From the NCBI GenBank assembly GCA_050084985.1, contig JBITNC010000001.1, forward strand, positions 59,272,001-59,336,000: a stretch of DNA of 64,000 nt, written 5' to 3'. The number at the start of each line of letters is the position of its first letter. The stretch's first letter is position 1. A model generated the notes under the pieces. The model had not been told where the DNA came from. It saw nothing but the letters and a program-made list of their open reading frames with translations, and searched no databases. The stretch is from Nageia nagi (Eukaryota; Pinophyta). Positions 9,726 through 22,563 of this stretch are shown here, one piece after another. The position numbers and the translations under genes were made by a program.

Positions 9726-10535
9726 GATTTAGTTAAGTTATTTTTTGATTGTTTGTGATATGGTTAAGGTAACATGGTCATATATGTATTTTTTTGGTGA
9801 AGTTTTTATCAAAATGAAGAATTAAAATTATGAAATATCATGATGTAATGACATCTTCATATACCTTCAACAACAAATATAGAATAATAATCTAAAACAC
9901 ACAAACATAAAAAATCAAAATTCATATTTTTTTTATAAACTATTGATGATATTTTTTATATCCTTGGTTGAGAATGTATTTATATTACTTGATTGATTAT
10001 GCATTTGATAATGTTATGTACATATAATATTGTTGATATCATGTTATGGATGATACATTTTATTTAGTATGCACATGTGATATTTAGTTGATGATGTATA
10101 TCATCTTTGATGTTGTGTATATATGATAATTTGGTATATTTGATTAATTTATAGATACAATCTATCTTATATGATTGTATATGATATATCTAATTAATCT
10201 TATTTATGAGCTTCTTGTAGCTTGTAGATTTCTTCTTAAAGTTGTAGGTTACTTTGGGTATGCAGGCTTATAAAAGCTCATCATATCAACATGTTGTTGA
10301 ATAACAACACTTGTATAATGAAACTTTTTTTGGTTAATGATTGTATTGTAAAATTATTTGTTAAAATGGTTAAGTAGTTGAACCATTGTAGAACCATCTA
10401 TATTCTATTACTTTATGAACTATATAAATATTTTCATCTCTATTTTTATTTCTATAGAGGAGAACTTTCTCTCTTATTCTTTTTCTATCTTTTTAACTCT
10501 TTACCTAATATTACATTAAAAAAAGTATTAAAAAT
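9726..10535. other. AT-rich DNA without a supported gene
   Basis: Only AT-rich sequence with 'ttgatgat/atgata' microrepeats was seen. At 10425-10515 there is a TATA-like 'ctatataaat' followed by a pyrimidine-rich 'ctttctctcttattctttt' stretch. It could be an LTR leader of another element, but no partner copy was found. Confidence 0.45.
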
Positions 10536-10952
10536 TGTAATGTAATATTGTGTAATATTTTTTTATCAATATAAATTTACTTAATGCTTAAAGTATCTTT
10601 AGATACCTTAAAGTATTAAGAAAATAAATATAGAAATACATTTAACCATATCTTTAAGTTAAAAAGAGGTTAAAAGATTGGCTTTTTTTATAAATAGATA
10701 AGTACCCCTCTCATTATGTAACTTGATGAAGAATGGTAATGCTTATCTTGAGAATTTATAGGAGAGTTATCTTATGAGAAATGAATAAAAAGGATGGTTT
10801 GAAGTGGATGAACTCCCAAGATATCGAAGAAGCACTATACATGATGTGTTATCTTTTTTTTTTATTGTTTCTTGTTTACTTAAATGGTTGAATGTTAAAT
10901 TTGTTGAAGAAAATTCAAGGTGATCTTGGTTATATGGAATCCTTCAATTCCA
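10536..10952 (+). repeat. LTR copy 2, partner of 5309-5723
   Basis: It matches 5309-5723 from TGTAATGTAATATTG to TTCAATTCCA, including the TATA box (about 10690). No PBS follows, and a weak A-rich tract precedes it. It can be read as the 3' LTR of an element starting at 5309, or as a solo LTR. The flanks give no clean target duplication. Confidence 0.65.
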
Positions 10953-12202
10953 TTAGTCAGTTATTATTTTTAGAACCATATAAAATTCATGTGAAAGATA
11001 CCATTGGTAATCTTATGCAGATTTAATTCATCACACATAGGCCATTCATATCAGCTCTATGATACCTCATTATAAGAAAAGTTGTAAGGCATGATTCAAT
11101 GTGAGGCTTAGCACCCATGCTACCTTATGGGCTTGCAATAATATTAGCACCTGCAATAACATTAGCACCTACACTAGCATTTTTGCATTCAATCAAATCA
11201 TTTATCAAAGGTAAATGTAGGTATTGTTCTCTACTCTTTTACCTTTATGATTGTAATCATCATTTAATCATTTCATGCTTAGCACATCATGTCCTTATTG
11301 AGTGAACAATAAATAACCATCACTATTTTCATCATTTGGTTAAGACTAAACCTATCATATTTCTTGGATTATCCTAGAGATTAGGATTAAACTAAACTTC
11401 AATATAATGGACACATTATCATTGGTACTATAATCATGCATAATTGAAAAATATTCAAACCAATCAATCTTTAATCACACCTAAGAATAGGGTATGTACC
11501 TCACAAAGGTTAGCATATCATCTAGCTTGGATGGGAAATATTCAAACCATCTATGTATCTGAGTCACCTTTATTGGTTGTGTCTTAACTAACCTTCATCA
11601 TTAATTTACCTTTGTTGATTGGATCTCAGCTACCATCATCATATTTTTCTTACTTAATTCATATATTGCATCTAAGAATGGGACATGTACCTCATGATAA
11701 TGTTAATATATATGGTTTTAATTACATGTGTTCCATATAAAAATGGGGCATGTATCCCATGATGATATGGACACACTATTATCATGATTCTCTTATGTAT
11801 GCATATAAGAATGAAAAATTGATTATTTCTATATTTAGTATTCTCAAGATGATGTATTCATATTATATTAATTTCATCCTTGCTCTATTATTACTATATC
11901 ATTTGATCATATGCTATGATGTTCTCTTTCATTATTGAATACTATATCTTTTATGAGTTAACAATCATATATATACTTGAAAGTGTTTTCCTCTCATTTT
12001 TAGATTCATTCTTTGCTCTTGGTTGATTCTATTGCATTCAAGCCATTACATATCCCAACCAAAGGAAAGAGGAAGTAGTATACATCATTAAATTCTTGAT
12101 GATCTAGATAGCTAAACCAAGGAAGTATCAATTTTTTCTTCTCTTAACTTTTACTTTCTTTGCAAGTATAATTTCATTTCAAGATTCAATTTAATTATAC
12201 TT
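10953..12202. other. Non-coding DNA with scattered short repeats
   Basis: No domain was recognised. A phrase of about 25 bp ('aagaatgggacatgtacctc' and variants) recurs at about 11483, 11674 and 11738. 'Attagcacct' recurs at 11145-11170 and resembles 5145-5200, downstream of the decayed integrase. This may be the long 3' untranslated region of a Tat-type element ending at the LTR start at 12218. Confidence 0.4.
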
Positions 12203-12795
12203 ACAAAGGGGGGCATTTGTTGACACTTAAATGTAGTCCTCTTAACATGGTCCCACTTAGGTGCAACTTACATATATGTCTTAATCATATTTAGTCATAT
12301 TTAATCATATTTTATCTTATTATCACATATTTCTCAGGTTGTATTCTTATATTTTATGTTAGGTACATCGATTCGGCTACTACTTTCATGCAAGGGATCA
12401 AATGGTGAATCACACCTAATATATATGTAATTATATCTAACCTAAGGAAGCATTAAGCTCCATGCTTGCATTGAGGATGCTAGTATCAAAGATCTCAATT
12501 ATATCCTTCGATAAGTTCATCAATTATATCTTTGACATTGACACATGTAAGAATACACATGTATTTATATTTCAATAGATTCTTTTCTCTTTAGTGAGTG
12601 TAGTTATGTTTCATAATCTTGATATCACTGTAATTTATACTATTACTGCATATTTCAAATCTCTTATTCATGTATGTTTATCTAAGTTAATTAGCTTAGG
12701 TTTATCATACAATTAAATGTATATGTGCTTCTAGTTCATTTAGAGATAATCATACATGTACCAATACACATATAAAAAGATCCTAAGAAATTTTT
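12203..12795 (+). mobile_element. Polypurine tract and start of a truncated LTR
   Basis: ACAAAGGGGGGCATT at 12203-12217 is a good polypurine tract. It is followed at once by TGTTGACACTTAAATG, a plausible LTR start of a plus-strand element. The LTR end was not located. From about 12796 the sequence is RT-coding, so the LTR is truncated or a second copy was fused here. A PBS-like 'tagtatcaaagatc' at 12490 is too weak to rely on. Confidence 0.45.
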
Positions 12796-13372
12796 AACCA
12801 TTGTTACCTTACCATATCCTAATAATTTGAAGGATTTAAGGATCCTTCAAGGTAAGTTTTAAGTTGTAATAAAGTTCATTGCTCAACTAGTAGATATGAC
12901 TTCTCCATTTTCTCATTTATTGAAGAAAGATGAGAAATTTGTTTGGGATGAAAAGTATCAAAAAAATTTGGAAAATATAAAAAGGTACCTAAATAATGCT
13001 CTAATTTTAACCCTTTATGATTTAAATAAGAGTTTATTACTTTATATTTCAGTAATATTAAGTGCAGTAGGGTTAATGTTAGCTCAAAAAGATGATAACA
13101 ATAAAGAAAGAGCAATTTATTATATTAGCAAAATCTTACTTGATTATGAGAAAAGGTATATTCCAGTAGAAAACATATATTTTACAATTATCTTTTCAAC
13201 CAAAAATTTAAGATATTGCATTATTGAAAATACAACATATATCATAGCTCGGTATGATCCTTTCAAATATCTCATGTCCAAATCTTATTTATTTGGAAGT
13301 GCTGCAAAATGGGTAATGTTGCTTCAAAATTTTGATTTGGTATTTAACACTCAGAAATCAATTAAGGGATAG
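12796..13372 (+). pseudogene. Ty3/gypsy (Tat-type) RT C-terminus and RNase H, decayed
   Basis: The RT thumb remnant (about 12796-12895: LPYPNNLKDLRILQGKF, a stop, then FIAQLVDM) runs into a 158-codon open frame at 12896-13372. That frame has the connection and RNase H domain: SHLLKKDEKFVWDEK, LLLYISVILSAVGLMLAQKD, AIYYISKILLDYEKRY, LIARYDPFKYL-like text, and the closing AAKWVMLLQNFDLVF. These are the motifs of plant Tat/Retrosat-type gypsy pol. The frame is the longest uninterrupted coding stretch in the window, but it lacks the RT palm upstream and ends in a stop. It is a truncated pseudogene. Confidence 0.85.
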
Positions 13373-13429
13373 GATATAATATATTTCATTACAAATCATC
13401 TAAGAAATAAAATATCAATGACTTAGGAG

Positions 13430-13925
13430 GAATTTCTAGATGAATTGGATGACCAAATAGTTTGTGATCATAGTGACGTTGCTCTGCTACATAGACTAGA
13501 TATTCGTAAGTTTTTAATGGTTTTATGGAAAATGATGAATGGACACTATTTTTTATGGTTCTAAATTCATTTATGGAGAAGGAGTAAAAATTTTCTTAAT
13601 CAATCCTCATAATTATTTTATTCCTATATTTTATCATTTAAGTTTTGATTACACTAACAATATGGCAGAATATGAAGCTCTTATTTTAGGTCTAAAGGAT
13701 GAGATATTTTTGAAAGTAAAAAGGATAAAAATCTTTAGTGATTCTCAAATAATTATGAAATAAGTTTATAGCATATACAATACAAAGGACACTAAATTGC
13801 AACCATACAAAGAAATGGTGACAAGTCTCCTCATATACTTTCATGTGTATGAAATTGGCATCATTCCAAGAGACAACAATAGGTATGTTGATGCTATGGT
13901 AAATGTATCTTCCTTGTTCCTATTA
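13430..13925 (+). pseudogene. Second RNase H domain (archaeal-type, Tat-lineage hallmark), decayed
   Basis: After a spacer (DELDDQIVCDHSD) the frame 13539-13763 encodes FYGSKFIYGEGVKIFLINP, then FDYTNNMAEYEALILGLKDE and KIFSDSQIIMK. This is the additional RNase H carried between pol RNase H and integrase in Tat-lineage elements. Its acidic residues are visible as the E in MAEYEA and the D in FSDSQ. The expected first Asp (DG in FFDGS) is replaced by Tyr (FYGS). The frame continues past one stop with YNTKDTKLQPYKEMVTSLL and IPRDNNRYVDAMVNVSS, the normal end of the domain. Confidence 0.8.
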
Positions 13926-13959
13926 ATATATAAGATGATGAAACTATCCTTATAATAAA

Positions 13960-14240
13960 AAATATAGGTAAACCATTACATGAGCATATTATTGAAGATC
14001 AATGGTTTTCAACTACATGCATCAACATGTGTGAATGGTATCAAGATATTTTTTAGTATCTTAAAGATGGAGTAATTCCTATTTCCTTTGATTATAATTC
14101 TATAATTATACTTAAAAGGCTAGATATAAAATATGTCATCATTTATTATTTGTTATAAAGAAGGTATTTTGATGGTGCTCTTCTTAAATGTTTAATGAAG
14201 CAAACTTACATCGAAGAAAAAAGAATAGTTTTTATATATT
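13960..14240 (+). pseudogene. Pol linker and first residues of integrase, truncated
   Basis: The text GKPLHEHIIEDQWFSTTC, then EWYQDIF and a stop, then RRYFDGALLKCL, corresponds to the linker and pre-integrase stretch of Tat-type pol. The integrase proper is missing. The end here (YFDGALLKCL) corresponds to where the fragment at 3835-5050 begins (SFDGTLLICL). Confidence 0.65.
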
Positions 14241-17200
14241 AAGTTTAAGAGGTAAAGGAGATGAAATAAAAAATTTCTTAATTATGGTTCCTCTTATTTG
14301 AAAAAATAAAGTAATGATAAAAATAGTAATCAAATGATCACACAACAATTTGATACAAGTATTAATGTGTTTTACCCAATATAGGCTACATCCATGGAGA
14401 TTTGTTCAATCCTTATTGCAATCATCTCCATAAGACAAGAGATTACAACCTACAACCCACCATTTTACTTATCTCTTTGGCTCATAAGGAAATCTCTCAT
14501 AAAAAAATCAATCTCTTCTTTGTTATTACAATTAATCATGTAAATTCAATGCTACTTTCTAGATTTATAATTTATAATTACATTCATATTTTTAGTTCAA
14601 AATGAAGTTAAAAATTCATGCAAAAATATACCACAAACTTGGAAATTTTATACTCAAAATTACAATACATCAAGAGTGAGTTTAATAGCTCAAAATAGTA
14701 CTTTACATCTCCAAATTTGTAATTTGATCTAATTAGACCAATCTTGATTAACTGACCAATTCCATTACATCCAATCAACTTATTTGCTACTTTTTATAAT
14801 CCTTAACCTAACCAACTGACCAATTTCATGATTGGCTTCCTTAGCGAAACTTCACTCAATCAATTTCTAGTTAAAAATCAGCCCTATACATATTGATTAG
14901 AAAACTAAAGAGCAAATTTCTCCTTCTTCGATTGAGAATTAGGATCCATTCATAACAATATCCCACTTTAATATAAATCCTTATAAAACATACTATAGTA
15001 AGGCCTTAAAAACTTCTCATCATGACCTATTACTCCTTAAGGTCAACTAAGTTTTACCAAAACCTAAAATTCTCCCTTATTATAACTTAAGTTAGAATAT
15101 TTGTAGGATATTGAGATGTATGTATTTTACCTAATTTCAAACATCCACCCTTAATTACTAAATGTATGAAGTGATATATTAATTACATATGTCTGGTTAT
15201 AGAGCAAAAGGTTTAGTTCTTATAAGCTAAATAGAACTTTGGTTATCATTCCATAATCTAGAATCTTCTTTCTCCTTACCCACCTTCTTGATCTAACTAA
15301 CAGTTTCTCCACCCATGGTAAAGATATAGCTTGTAGTACTCCTTCCACCATCAAGATCAATTAGCATATCTAAGTCAATAATAACCTTGCAAACAAGTAT
15401 TAGAACCTCTAAAGTTTGAAGATTAATTGAAACTATTTCTCAAATACCTGATAATCTATTTAATTTCTTCTTAGTGATCCTTTCTAAGATTGTTCATGTA
15501 TCTTCTCATAACTCTCACTAATTATAGAGTATTTGAACTTATGCAAACCATGACATAAATCAAACTCCCAATTACTAAAGAATAAGGAACCTTGGCCATG
15601 TACTCTTATTCCTATTGTATCTTGGGATACAAGTCTTTTGAAAGTTGTATATGATTTTCCAAAGGTGTTGTTATAACCTTAATAATAAATTATTAGGAAT
15701 AAATATAATGTTCAATTACAATCAATAATATTTGAATTCAAAAATATCAATCCTATTATTGACTAAAGCAATTCAATATGAAAGATGATAATGATCAAAA
15801 GATTTTCAATTATCCTTAACCTATCAAACTTGGATGCTAATGAACTTAAAAACCTATTACTTTACCTTTTGTAGAGATTGTAGTTAAAACCCAACTCATA
15901 AAGGTCAATGAAAAATTGTTCCTACAAATGGGATCACTAAAATTATCCTCCATAGAGAATCATCACTTGAGGTTGAGCATTTTCACTTATCATCCTTCAT
16001 AGTAACTATTAAATCCTTCAATCATCATAAAGGAGTCCTCTTCCAAGCTAGGTTTATTATGTACAATGAATCCTTAGGAATGCAATATTCAAAGTATAAC
16101 AAAATCTATATATGATAAGTGTTGTTAATAAATAGTGATCAATAGGACTAAATGTGTTTACCACCTATCAATGATTCCAAATCATATATGCATAATTTCT
16201 CATGCATAATCCTTCCATCTTTATAGTTATCAGTTCTAGTGCCAAGGCTCCTCCTTGGGCTTATGTTCTAATGCCAATACTCCTTCTTGGACTTATCTAT
16301 GAGCTTACCTATTACCATAAAACATAAAGGTATTGAGTGTGCACATTAAAAAAAGCATTAAACCATTTAAATATATAAAATATGTATTTTAATTAAATAA
16401 AAATTTTATTTTAGTTATTAACAAATTCCCCACTTTTAATATGATTTGATAGTTTTTGGAAGAAGGACTTCAAAGCCTAATTCAAATTATAACAAAGGTG
16501 AAGTAAGAAAATACTCTCTGAATCATGTCCTCATACCGGTAGCATGGATGCCCTAGCTTTTGCAATATCTTCCCCCTATTTAGCTTGGATGCATCATGAT
16601 AAACCTCTCATCATAGAAGAAATCTAAGACAAATACAAAGGAACCTACAATCAACTTAAAATAATATTTTTTTCTATAAATAATATCTTAAATATTGGCA
16701 TTAATCATTATATAATATATTAATATCATATGTGTATCATGAAAATATAAGAATATCAAACCTATCATTGGTGGCTTACCTAACAAGATTGTCTCAAAAG
16801 ACTACCCCTAATTAAGGACTTATTGCCTCAACTTATTGTTGAGGGCTTACTAATTAATGTTAGGTGTAAGATTAGTGGCTTTCATAAAAAATTCTAAGAT
16901 AACAGTGGGTTTCATACTTTTTTTAGTAAGATCAATGGATTTCTTAACAACAAATCATCAAAAAAGTGGTACATGACTAATTTGATGGCCGATGGACCTC
17001 TCATCACTACTCTCATAAATCACCAAGAAATAACATTGTGAATGGGCCTAAAAAGGAGTTTAACTTCATGTGTTGGAAAAGATCAACCTTTATTATCATA
17101 TCATTAACAAGGTTATCTTTATCACCTAAAAGCATAATAGGAATTGAGATAACTCTCATCAATCCCCCATATCAAATATCTCATCATCATAATATCTCAA

Positions 17201-17592
17201 AGAAAAATTCAACATCATCATATTACCCCAATTAAGAGGAGTTATCCCAAAGTAATATCAATATCAAATAATTACTAAAATAGCATCATATCCCAAGTGG
17301 TCTCACCCATGAATTCTTAATAAAATTATTTGAATTATGAACTCAATATTCTAAAAATTGAATTCTCATTCTACAATATCATTAATCTTTCTTAAATTCT
17401 TATGATCAATAACTGAAGATTAGTCCAACCTACCCTAGCTTGCATTGTTTTGATAAATACTAACTTTTCTACAACCAACCACCAATTTTTATGAGATCAT
17501 CACTGGCACTAACTTCTATATATAAATTTTTTTTAAAACCTTTCAAATCACTTCTCAACACCATTAATATCACTAAATAATACAATGATAAA
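14241..17592. other. AT-rich DNA without a supported gene
   Basis: No domain, LTR pair or RNA gene was recognised. A 31-bp direct repeat of the form 'ctaatgccaatactccttc' occurs twice at 16229-16290. A purine tract on the minus strand next to TGTTAATAAC (about 16430) might be a 3'-LTR start, but no partner was found. The phrase 'taagatcaatgga' recurs loosely at 16870-16945. Confidence 0.45.
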
Positions 17593-17994
17593 TGTTAGGA
17601 CCTAATTTTTACACCTTAAAAATTGGCTCTAAACTTAACTTCAATCCCAATAAACACATATGAAATGAGTAGAATTTGTTTTTGAACTAATATACAATTC
17701 ACAAGGATATTCAATAATGAAATTTTGGAAGCTACTTTTGAGCCATGAGATTGAGATCACATAGTGGTTCCAAGTATCATAATTTTTGAGTTGTAATCTC
17801 ATCATTAGATAATAACACCATTTATATCTTGATATTTAATCTTATGATTAAATATCCTAAATGACTTACCTAGAATGTTCATATTAGAAGAAAATAACAT
17901 TTTTTTCTTGTTGATGGTATCATAAATTACCCAAAACATCGCCATCATCAACTTTAGAAATTTAAGTACTTTGGGAACCTTCATGACCAAACTT

Positions 17995-18190
17995 GAGAAT
18001 TCCTCAATTATCCTTCTTGATAATCCTTATTCTCATCTTGAAGTTAAGTGTGTTGATAACTCTTTGAATTATCCTTATTCAGTAATTCCCTTTTTCTATT
18101 GATATCTCCTTGAATTATCCTAACTTGATAATTCATTGATCTCCTTACAATTTTCTAGAATTATCCTAGCTTGATAATTCCTTAATCTCA
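17995..18190. repeat. Degenerate 35-50 bp repeats inside the LTR of element A
   Basis: The phrase 'gaattatcctaacttgataa' and variants occur four to five times. The same block is present in the 5' LTR at 26513-26705, so it predates insertion. Confidence 0.6.
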
Positions 18191-21100
18191 TAAAATTATG
18201 CTCAAGACTAACCTAGGGTTTATCTAGGGTTCAATACTATTTCCTAGGATTAACCACATACTAGGTCATGACTATATGTTCCATCCTAGTTGGTTATTAT
18301 TAACTTGGTATGTATATTATAGATAAAAACACCAATATAGTTTTCCTTGTTTATACAATTATTTATGACTTTAATAATCATTCATCACTTCTACTCATGC
18401 AATAATGACTCCTATGTTTACATATCACCATTTATATGTATTTCACAATAGTAATGACACATTTCATCATCCATGCAATTCATACAATAACATATAATAA
18501 TATTATTTATAATGTCATTCAATAGCAAACATGGGTATCATCATGTAATATCATATAACCTTAAATTTCCCAATAAATCAATTCATATGAATATAATTTT
18601 AAGCTATTATCAATGACTAAGAAAATCATTAAATATTTAGCACATAAATAATGGATCTTGAATATCATTAACATATCATCCATATGTCATAAGGGTATTC
18701 CATACATGGGTCCAACTTACATATTGTATATATATATAATACATAATAATTTATCATTTTCCAATAATGTATAGTAACACAAGGTTATACAAATCATCTT
18801 ATTATTACATTAATACATATCCAAAATCTTGATACAAGTATCCTTTATCAAGTATGAAGTTACATCCTCAATCAATTGAACAAGCAAGGATCCCTCATAA
18901 GTAGGAACTAATATGAAGTCCTTGGATATAGTAGCTCATGGTGGTTATTTGGATCATGAAAATTTTTACTTATTATGCATCTACTCATGCAAAAATGTCA
19001 AAAAATACCTACAATACTACATTCCTAGGTTGCTCAATTCACTTATAAAACACACTTTTCCATCTTAGAAGAGAGTAATAAGAGAAATTAATCAATCAAA
19101 TCTAGATTCTTAAAAATGTTAAAATCACTTTAAAATTAGATAATAAAAATATTTTCTTTTTTTCATCAATTTAAAGATGCCATTTTAAAATTTATGACCT
19201 AATATAACATAATTTAAATTATTTCTTCAATTTTCTTCATTCTAATTGCCAAGGAATAATAATAAGATATTATTTCAATCAATTATTAAATTATTAAAAT
19301 AATTCAATACTACTCAATTCCTATTACTAAAATTCACATTTTCCATAATATAGAATAGAACATTCATAATAGTTACTCTTTAGAATATAACTACTTATGC
19401 AGACTTCTCTCAAATAGCAGACATAGTTCACAACATCTAGGTCTACTTAATTCATTTTAAGAAAATGATATTTTGACTATATTAAAACAAAGTGAAATAA
19501 ATATATTTAATTCTTAATTACAAAGAATAAATTTCTCTTTTCTCAAATGGCTATGCCATTGTTTCCATAAGAATTATCCTTAATTTTCTACCAAATTATT
19601 TCTTAAGAACTCTTAGTAATTCATGATCTCTTTCTTCATAATTAATCTATTTATTAATTATTTTATAATTTATTCTAAATTAATTATCCTTTCCATAATA
19701 TCTTCTAAATATTAACTCATTTCCAAAATATCCTCTTAGAGTATTAGTTTCAACACTTTAAATTATTGGTAGACTTATGGCTAAAATTAGCCTTTGAGAA
19801 TGCTATAGTATTTTGGCCATAACTATTGACTCGAGTGTTCATTTGAATATATACAACTTTGTAATACCTCCTTAGGATACAATGTTTTCAAGGCTAAAAA
19901 TATCATATTACAACCTGAATTTTTATTTTAATGTTGTTTTAGATTTCCAACAATATGGATTCAAACATTAATCATCCAAGATTTTTATCAAGTTTGAAAT
20001 TTAATTCACTTTCATTCTAAAATCATTGATTCCAAAAATAAAATCAATCAATCAATCTAGAATAAACCACATACAATTAGATCTTTTTTTTTAAGTACAC
20101 ACTATGATTGAAGATTTTACACTTATCTCTAAAATCACCATGGCCTTATGCATTCTAGTTAGATTTTTCTAAAACTGTAAATCAAACTTTACCAATTAGA
20201 ATTTAGATTTAAAATAAATCAAAATTTATAACTAGTACTATTTTTAAATTAGGTAGATCAAAACTCATAATAGAAAACTATAGTGAGTGTTTTTATCACA
20301 ACCAAAATAATTAAGCATGAATCTAATCAAATAATTCTTTTCACAAATCCTTTCTATTTTCATAAGATTAAATTTTAGAAATAATTTATTATAATCAATT
20401 ACTCATATTTTATTTTGGATAGCCCCAAAATCAAATCCTAAAATCCTTTTTCTCTATAAAAAGAATTTATGGCATTGCATACAGAGAAAATCAGGTTGGA
20501 AAACATGGAGAGAACTAACTTGATTTAACACCAAGACTTTAACTCTTCAGCCTAGATTAAACCCTCATTATTAATAAAACCCTAAGGTTAAATTATAACC
20601 CTTACCTTCACTCATAGTTTCTCCAAAGCTTCACTATGGCTTGCAATTTCCCCAAAATGTGAGCTCTAAGGGTATATTTATAACTTTTTAAAGGATTAGG
20701 ATTTTTAATAAAATAATAATATTTTATGTTCATGACATCTAATTATTAGCTTTCACTTAACCCTATTTGACCATGTTTCAAGATTATATTTTCTTTATGA
20801 TTATCCTTTAATTATTTTTTTTGTTAATATTAAAGGTGATTTTTAAAGAACCGATAATTATTGTTCAATTTTTGAAAGGCCCCTGATACCATTTACAATA
20901 AAAGTGGTTTCATAGTTGTCCCTCAACCTCCCTAGGGAATAAATAACAATCCCTCAACTTGTAAAGGGCCCAAACAATTCAAAACTTGGAAGTATTAGCC
21001 CATTTTTGAAATGTTATACATATCTTAAAATATACATTGAAGACCTTGTATGCTTTGAAGCTATTACAAATCCCTAAGGAAATTTGAATTTTACAACTTC

Positions 21101-21232
21101 TCGCTTAGATGAAACTTATGGTTGAGCCATGGAATTTTAATTTCTAGATTTCAAATATAAATTCAAAAACATGTACAGATAAGCTAAAAAGAACCTAACT
21201 ATTGCTTGCTTGAGATAGGTGAACCGATCCAA

Positions 21233-21880
21233 TCATGTAGCATTCCAACTTCTGGTTCTAAACCAACTCCACCAACCCTCCACCAAGAACCAAAACCCCC
21301 ATAGCATCAATGAAGGAGGGGAAAAAATATCATATAACAAAAAATCCTCAAAAATATCCTTCATGAAAACTATGTGGTGAGAAAGTAATCCTATTCCCAT
21401 GGGCTCCAAACCCATCGAAACATAGAAGAAAAGCTTCCATAGATGCAATAGTTTTGGTACACAAGTGTATGAAAAATCAAAGCTTATATAGATAGCAACC
21501 ACAACCTCTACAATTATTCTCCCCATAGAAGTTAACTCCTCCCTATTTTTAAACTTAACTTAACACCCTTTAGCCAAGCTAGGCTTCAACACCTTTTTAG
21601 CCATAGGCTTAAACCACTCCTCCTCTAAGAGCGATGCCCTATCCTTTGAAGAAGGTAACAAGATGCCAATACAAAACAAATCCTCAATCTCTTTAGGTGA
21701 GAATCTTAATTCCAAAGAAAATTCCTTTGTACTTTTAGGAGCCACATCTAGATAATCATTGAATAGTGTTTCCTCTTTCATAAAAGAAAAATGAGATATG
21801 AGGGAGAATTCAAAGGCCCTCATAACCCTTGCTAGAATCAGACTACTAGCACCTTCCTCTACACATTACATGCTACCAGC
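21233..21880 (-). pseudogene. Unknown near-open reading frame inside the LTR of element A
   Basis: One minus-strand frame runs from about 21878 to 21233, broken only by a TAA at 21560-21562. The first part, from the Met codon at 21823, encodes MRAFEFSLISHFSFMKEE, then a charged stretch with FSPKEIEDLFCIGILLPSSK and WFKPMAKKVLK. The second part (21526-21233) is hydrophobic and rich in Trp and Phe (PSLMLWGFWFLVEGWWSWF). The region is less AT-rich than its flanks. It is sense-oriented within the LTR, so it may be a captured gene piece or an LTR-encoded accessory frame. I do not recognise the protein. The matching part of the 5' LTR is outside the window. Confidence 0.4.
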
Positions 21881-22551
21881 CATGAATAAAACACAACCCT
21901 TAATTATTTTTATTTTATTACTTTATTTTAATTTATTATACTATATTATTATTATTAGTTTTTTTTAATTATATATTATTTCAATAAAGTTATTAATTTT
22001 ATTGATCACATTAATTAAATTAATCCTTCATCAATAATATTATTAACTTAATTAATCTTTTAATTAATTAAATTAATAGTCTACATGTAATGAAAGTGCA
22101 ATAAATTGCCTACCCCTACTACCGTTCCTGTCAACAAGTCCTTGGTAGCATTTCATAATAGATAACCAAAAGTATGAATCCTAGGAGGCTCTTTTGATCC
22201 TTGCCTCATGCAACTACATGATATAATAACTATGGTCATTAGAGGTATCTTGATTTTGGATTCTAAGATAATAACTACAACCTTATGAAATCATCTTCTT
22301 AACCACACATAAGCATTCCACCCTCATACATGTCATCTACACACATAGACATGCACACCTCGATAGTATCTTATATAAAAAATGATAGATAATATCATAT
22401 TATCATAAGAGAATTTTTCAAATCATTTTCATCATAAAAAATGTAATAAGTAAAATAAAACATCATAATGTCTTCTTATTTCACACCAAACAAATGCCAC
22501 ATAGTCCTGAATCTAGCAAGGGAATGTACAACAAGAAATTGAACTATGACA

Positions 22552-22563
22552 TCCTCCCCTATT
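22552..22563 (-). other. Polypurine tract of element A
   Basis: The minus-strand AATAGGGGAGGA lies directly before the LTR start TGTCATAG. This is the usual gypsy arrangement for plus-strand priming. Confidence 0.7.

Larger units (their letters stand above)
17593..22551 (-). repeat. 3' LTR of element A (4.96 kb)
   Basis: On the minus strand it starts TGTCATAGTTC directly after the purine tract AATAGGGGAGGA and ends GGTCCTAACA. Its last 2.8 kb match 26082-28737. It carries an internal quasi-open frame at 21233-21880 and a minus-strand TATA-like 'ttataaatatac' near 20670. Confidence 0.7.

Noticed and set aside
11117-11305. Open frame of 62 codons with repeated Ala-Pro-Ala
   Set aside because: The text comes from the short DNA repeat 'attagcacct'. 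It has no start context, homology or neighbours to support a gene.
12490-12503. PBS-like TAGTATCAAAGATC downstream of the LTR start at 12218
   Set aside because: There are too many mismatches and no clear LTR end before it.
16425-16445. Minus-strand purine tract AAGTGGGGAATT next to TGTTAATAAC, a possible LTR start
   Set aside because: No second LTR, PBS or coding remnant was found nearby, so it was not listed as an element.
20879-20897. A minus-strand PBS-like TGGTATCAGGGGCC suggesting an LTR boundary
   Set aside because: It lies inside the 3' LTR of element A, whose ends are fixed by the polypurine tract at 22552 and by homology to 26082. No LTR partner starts here, so it is probably chance.
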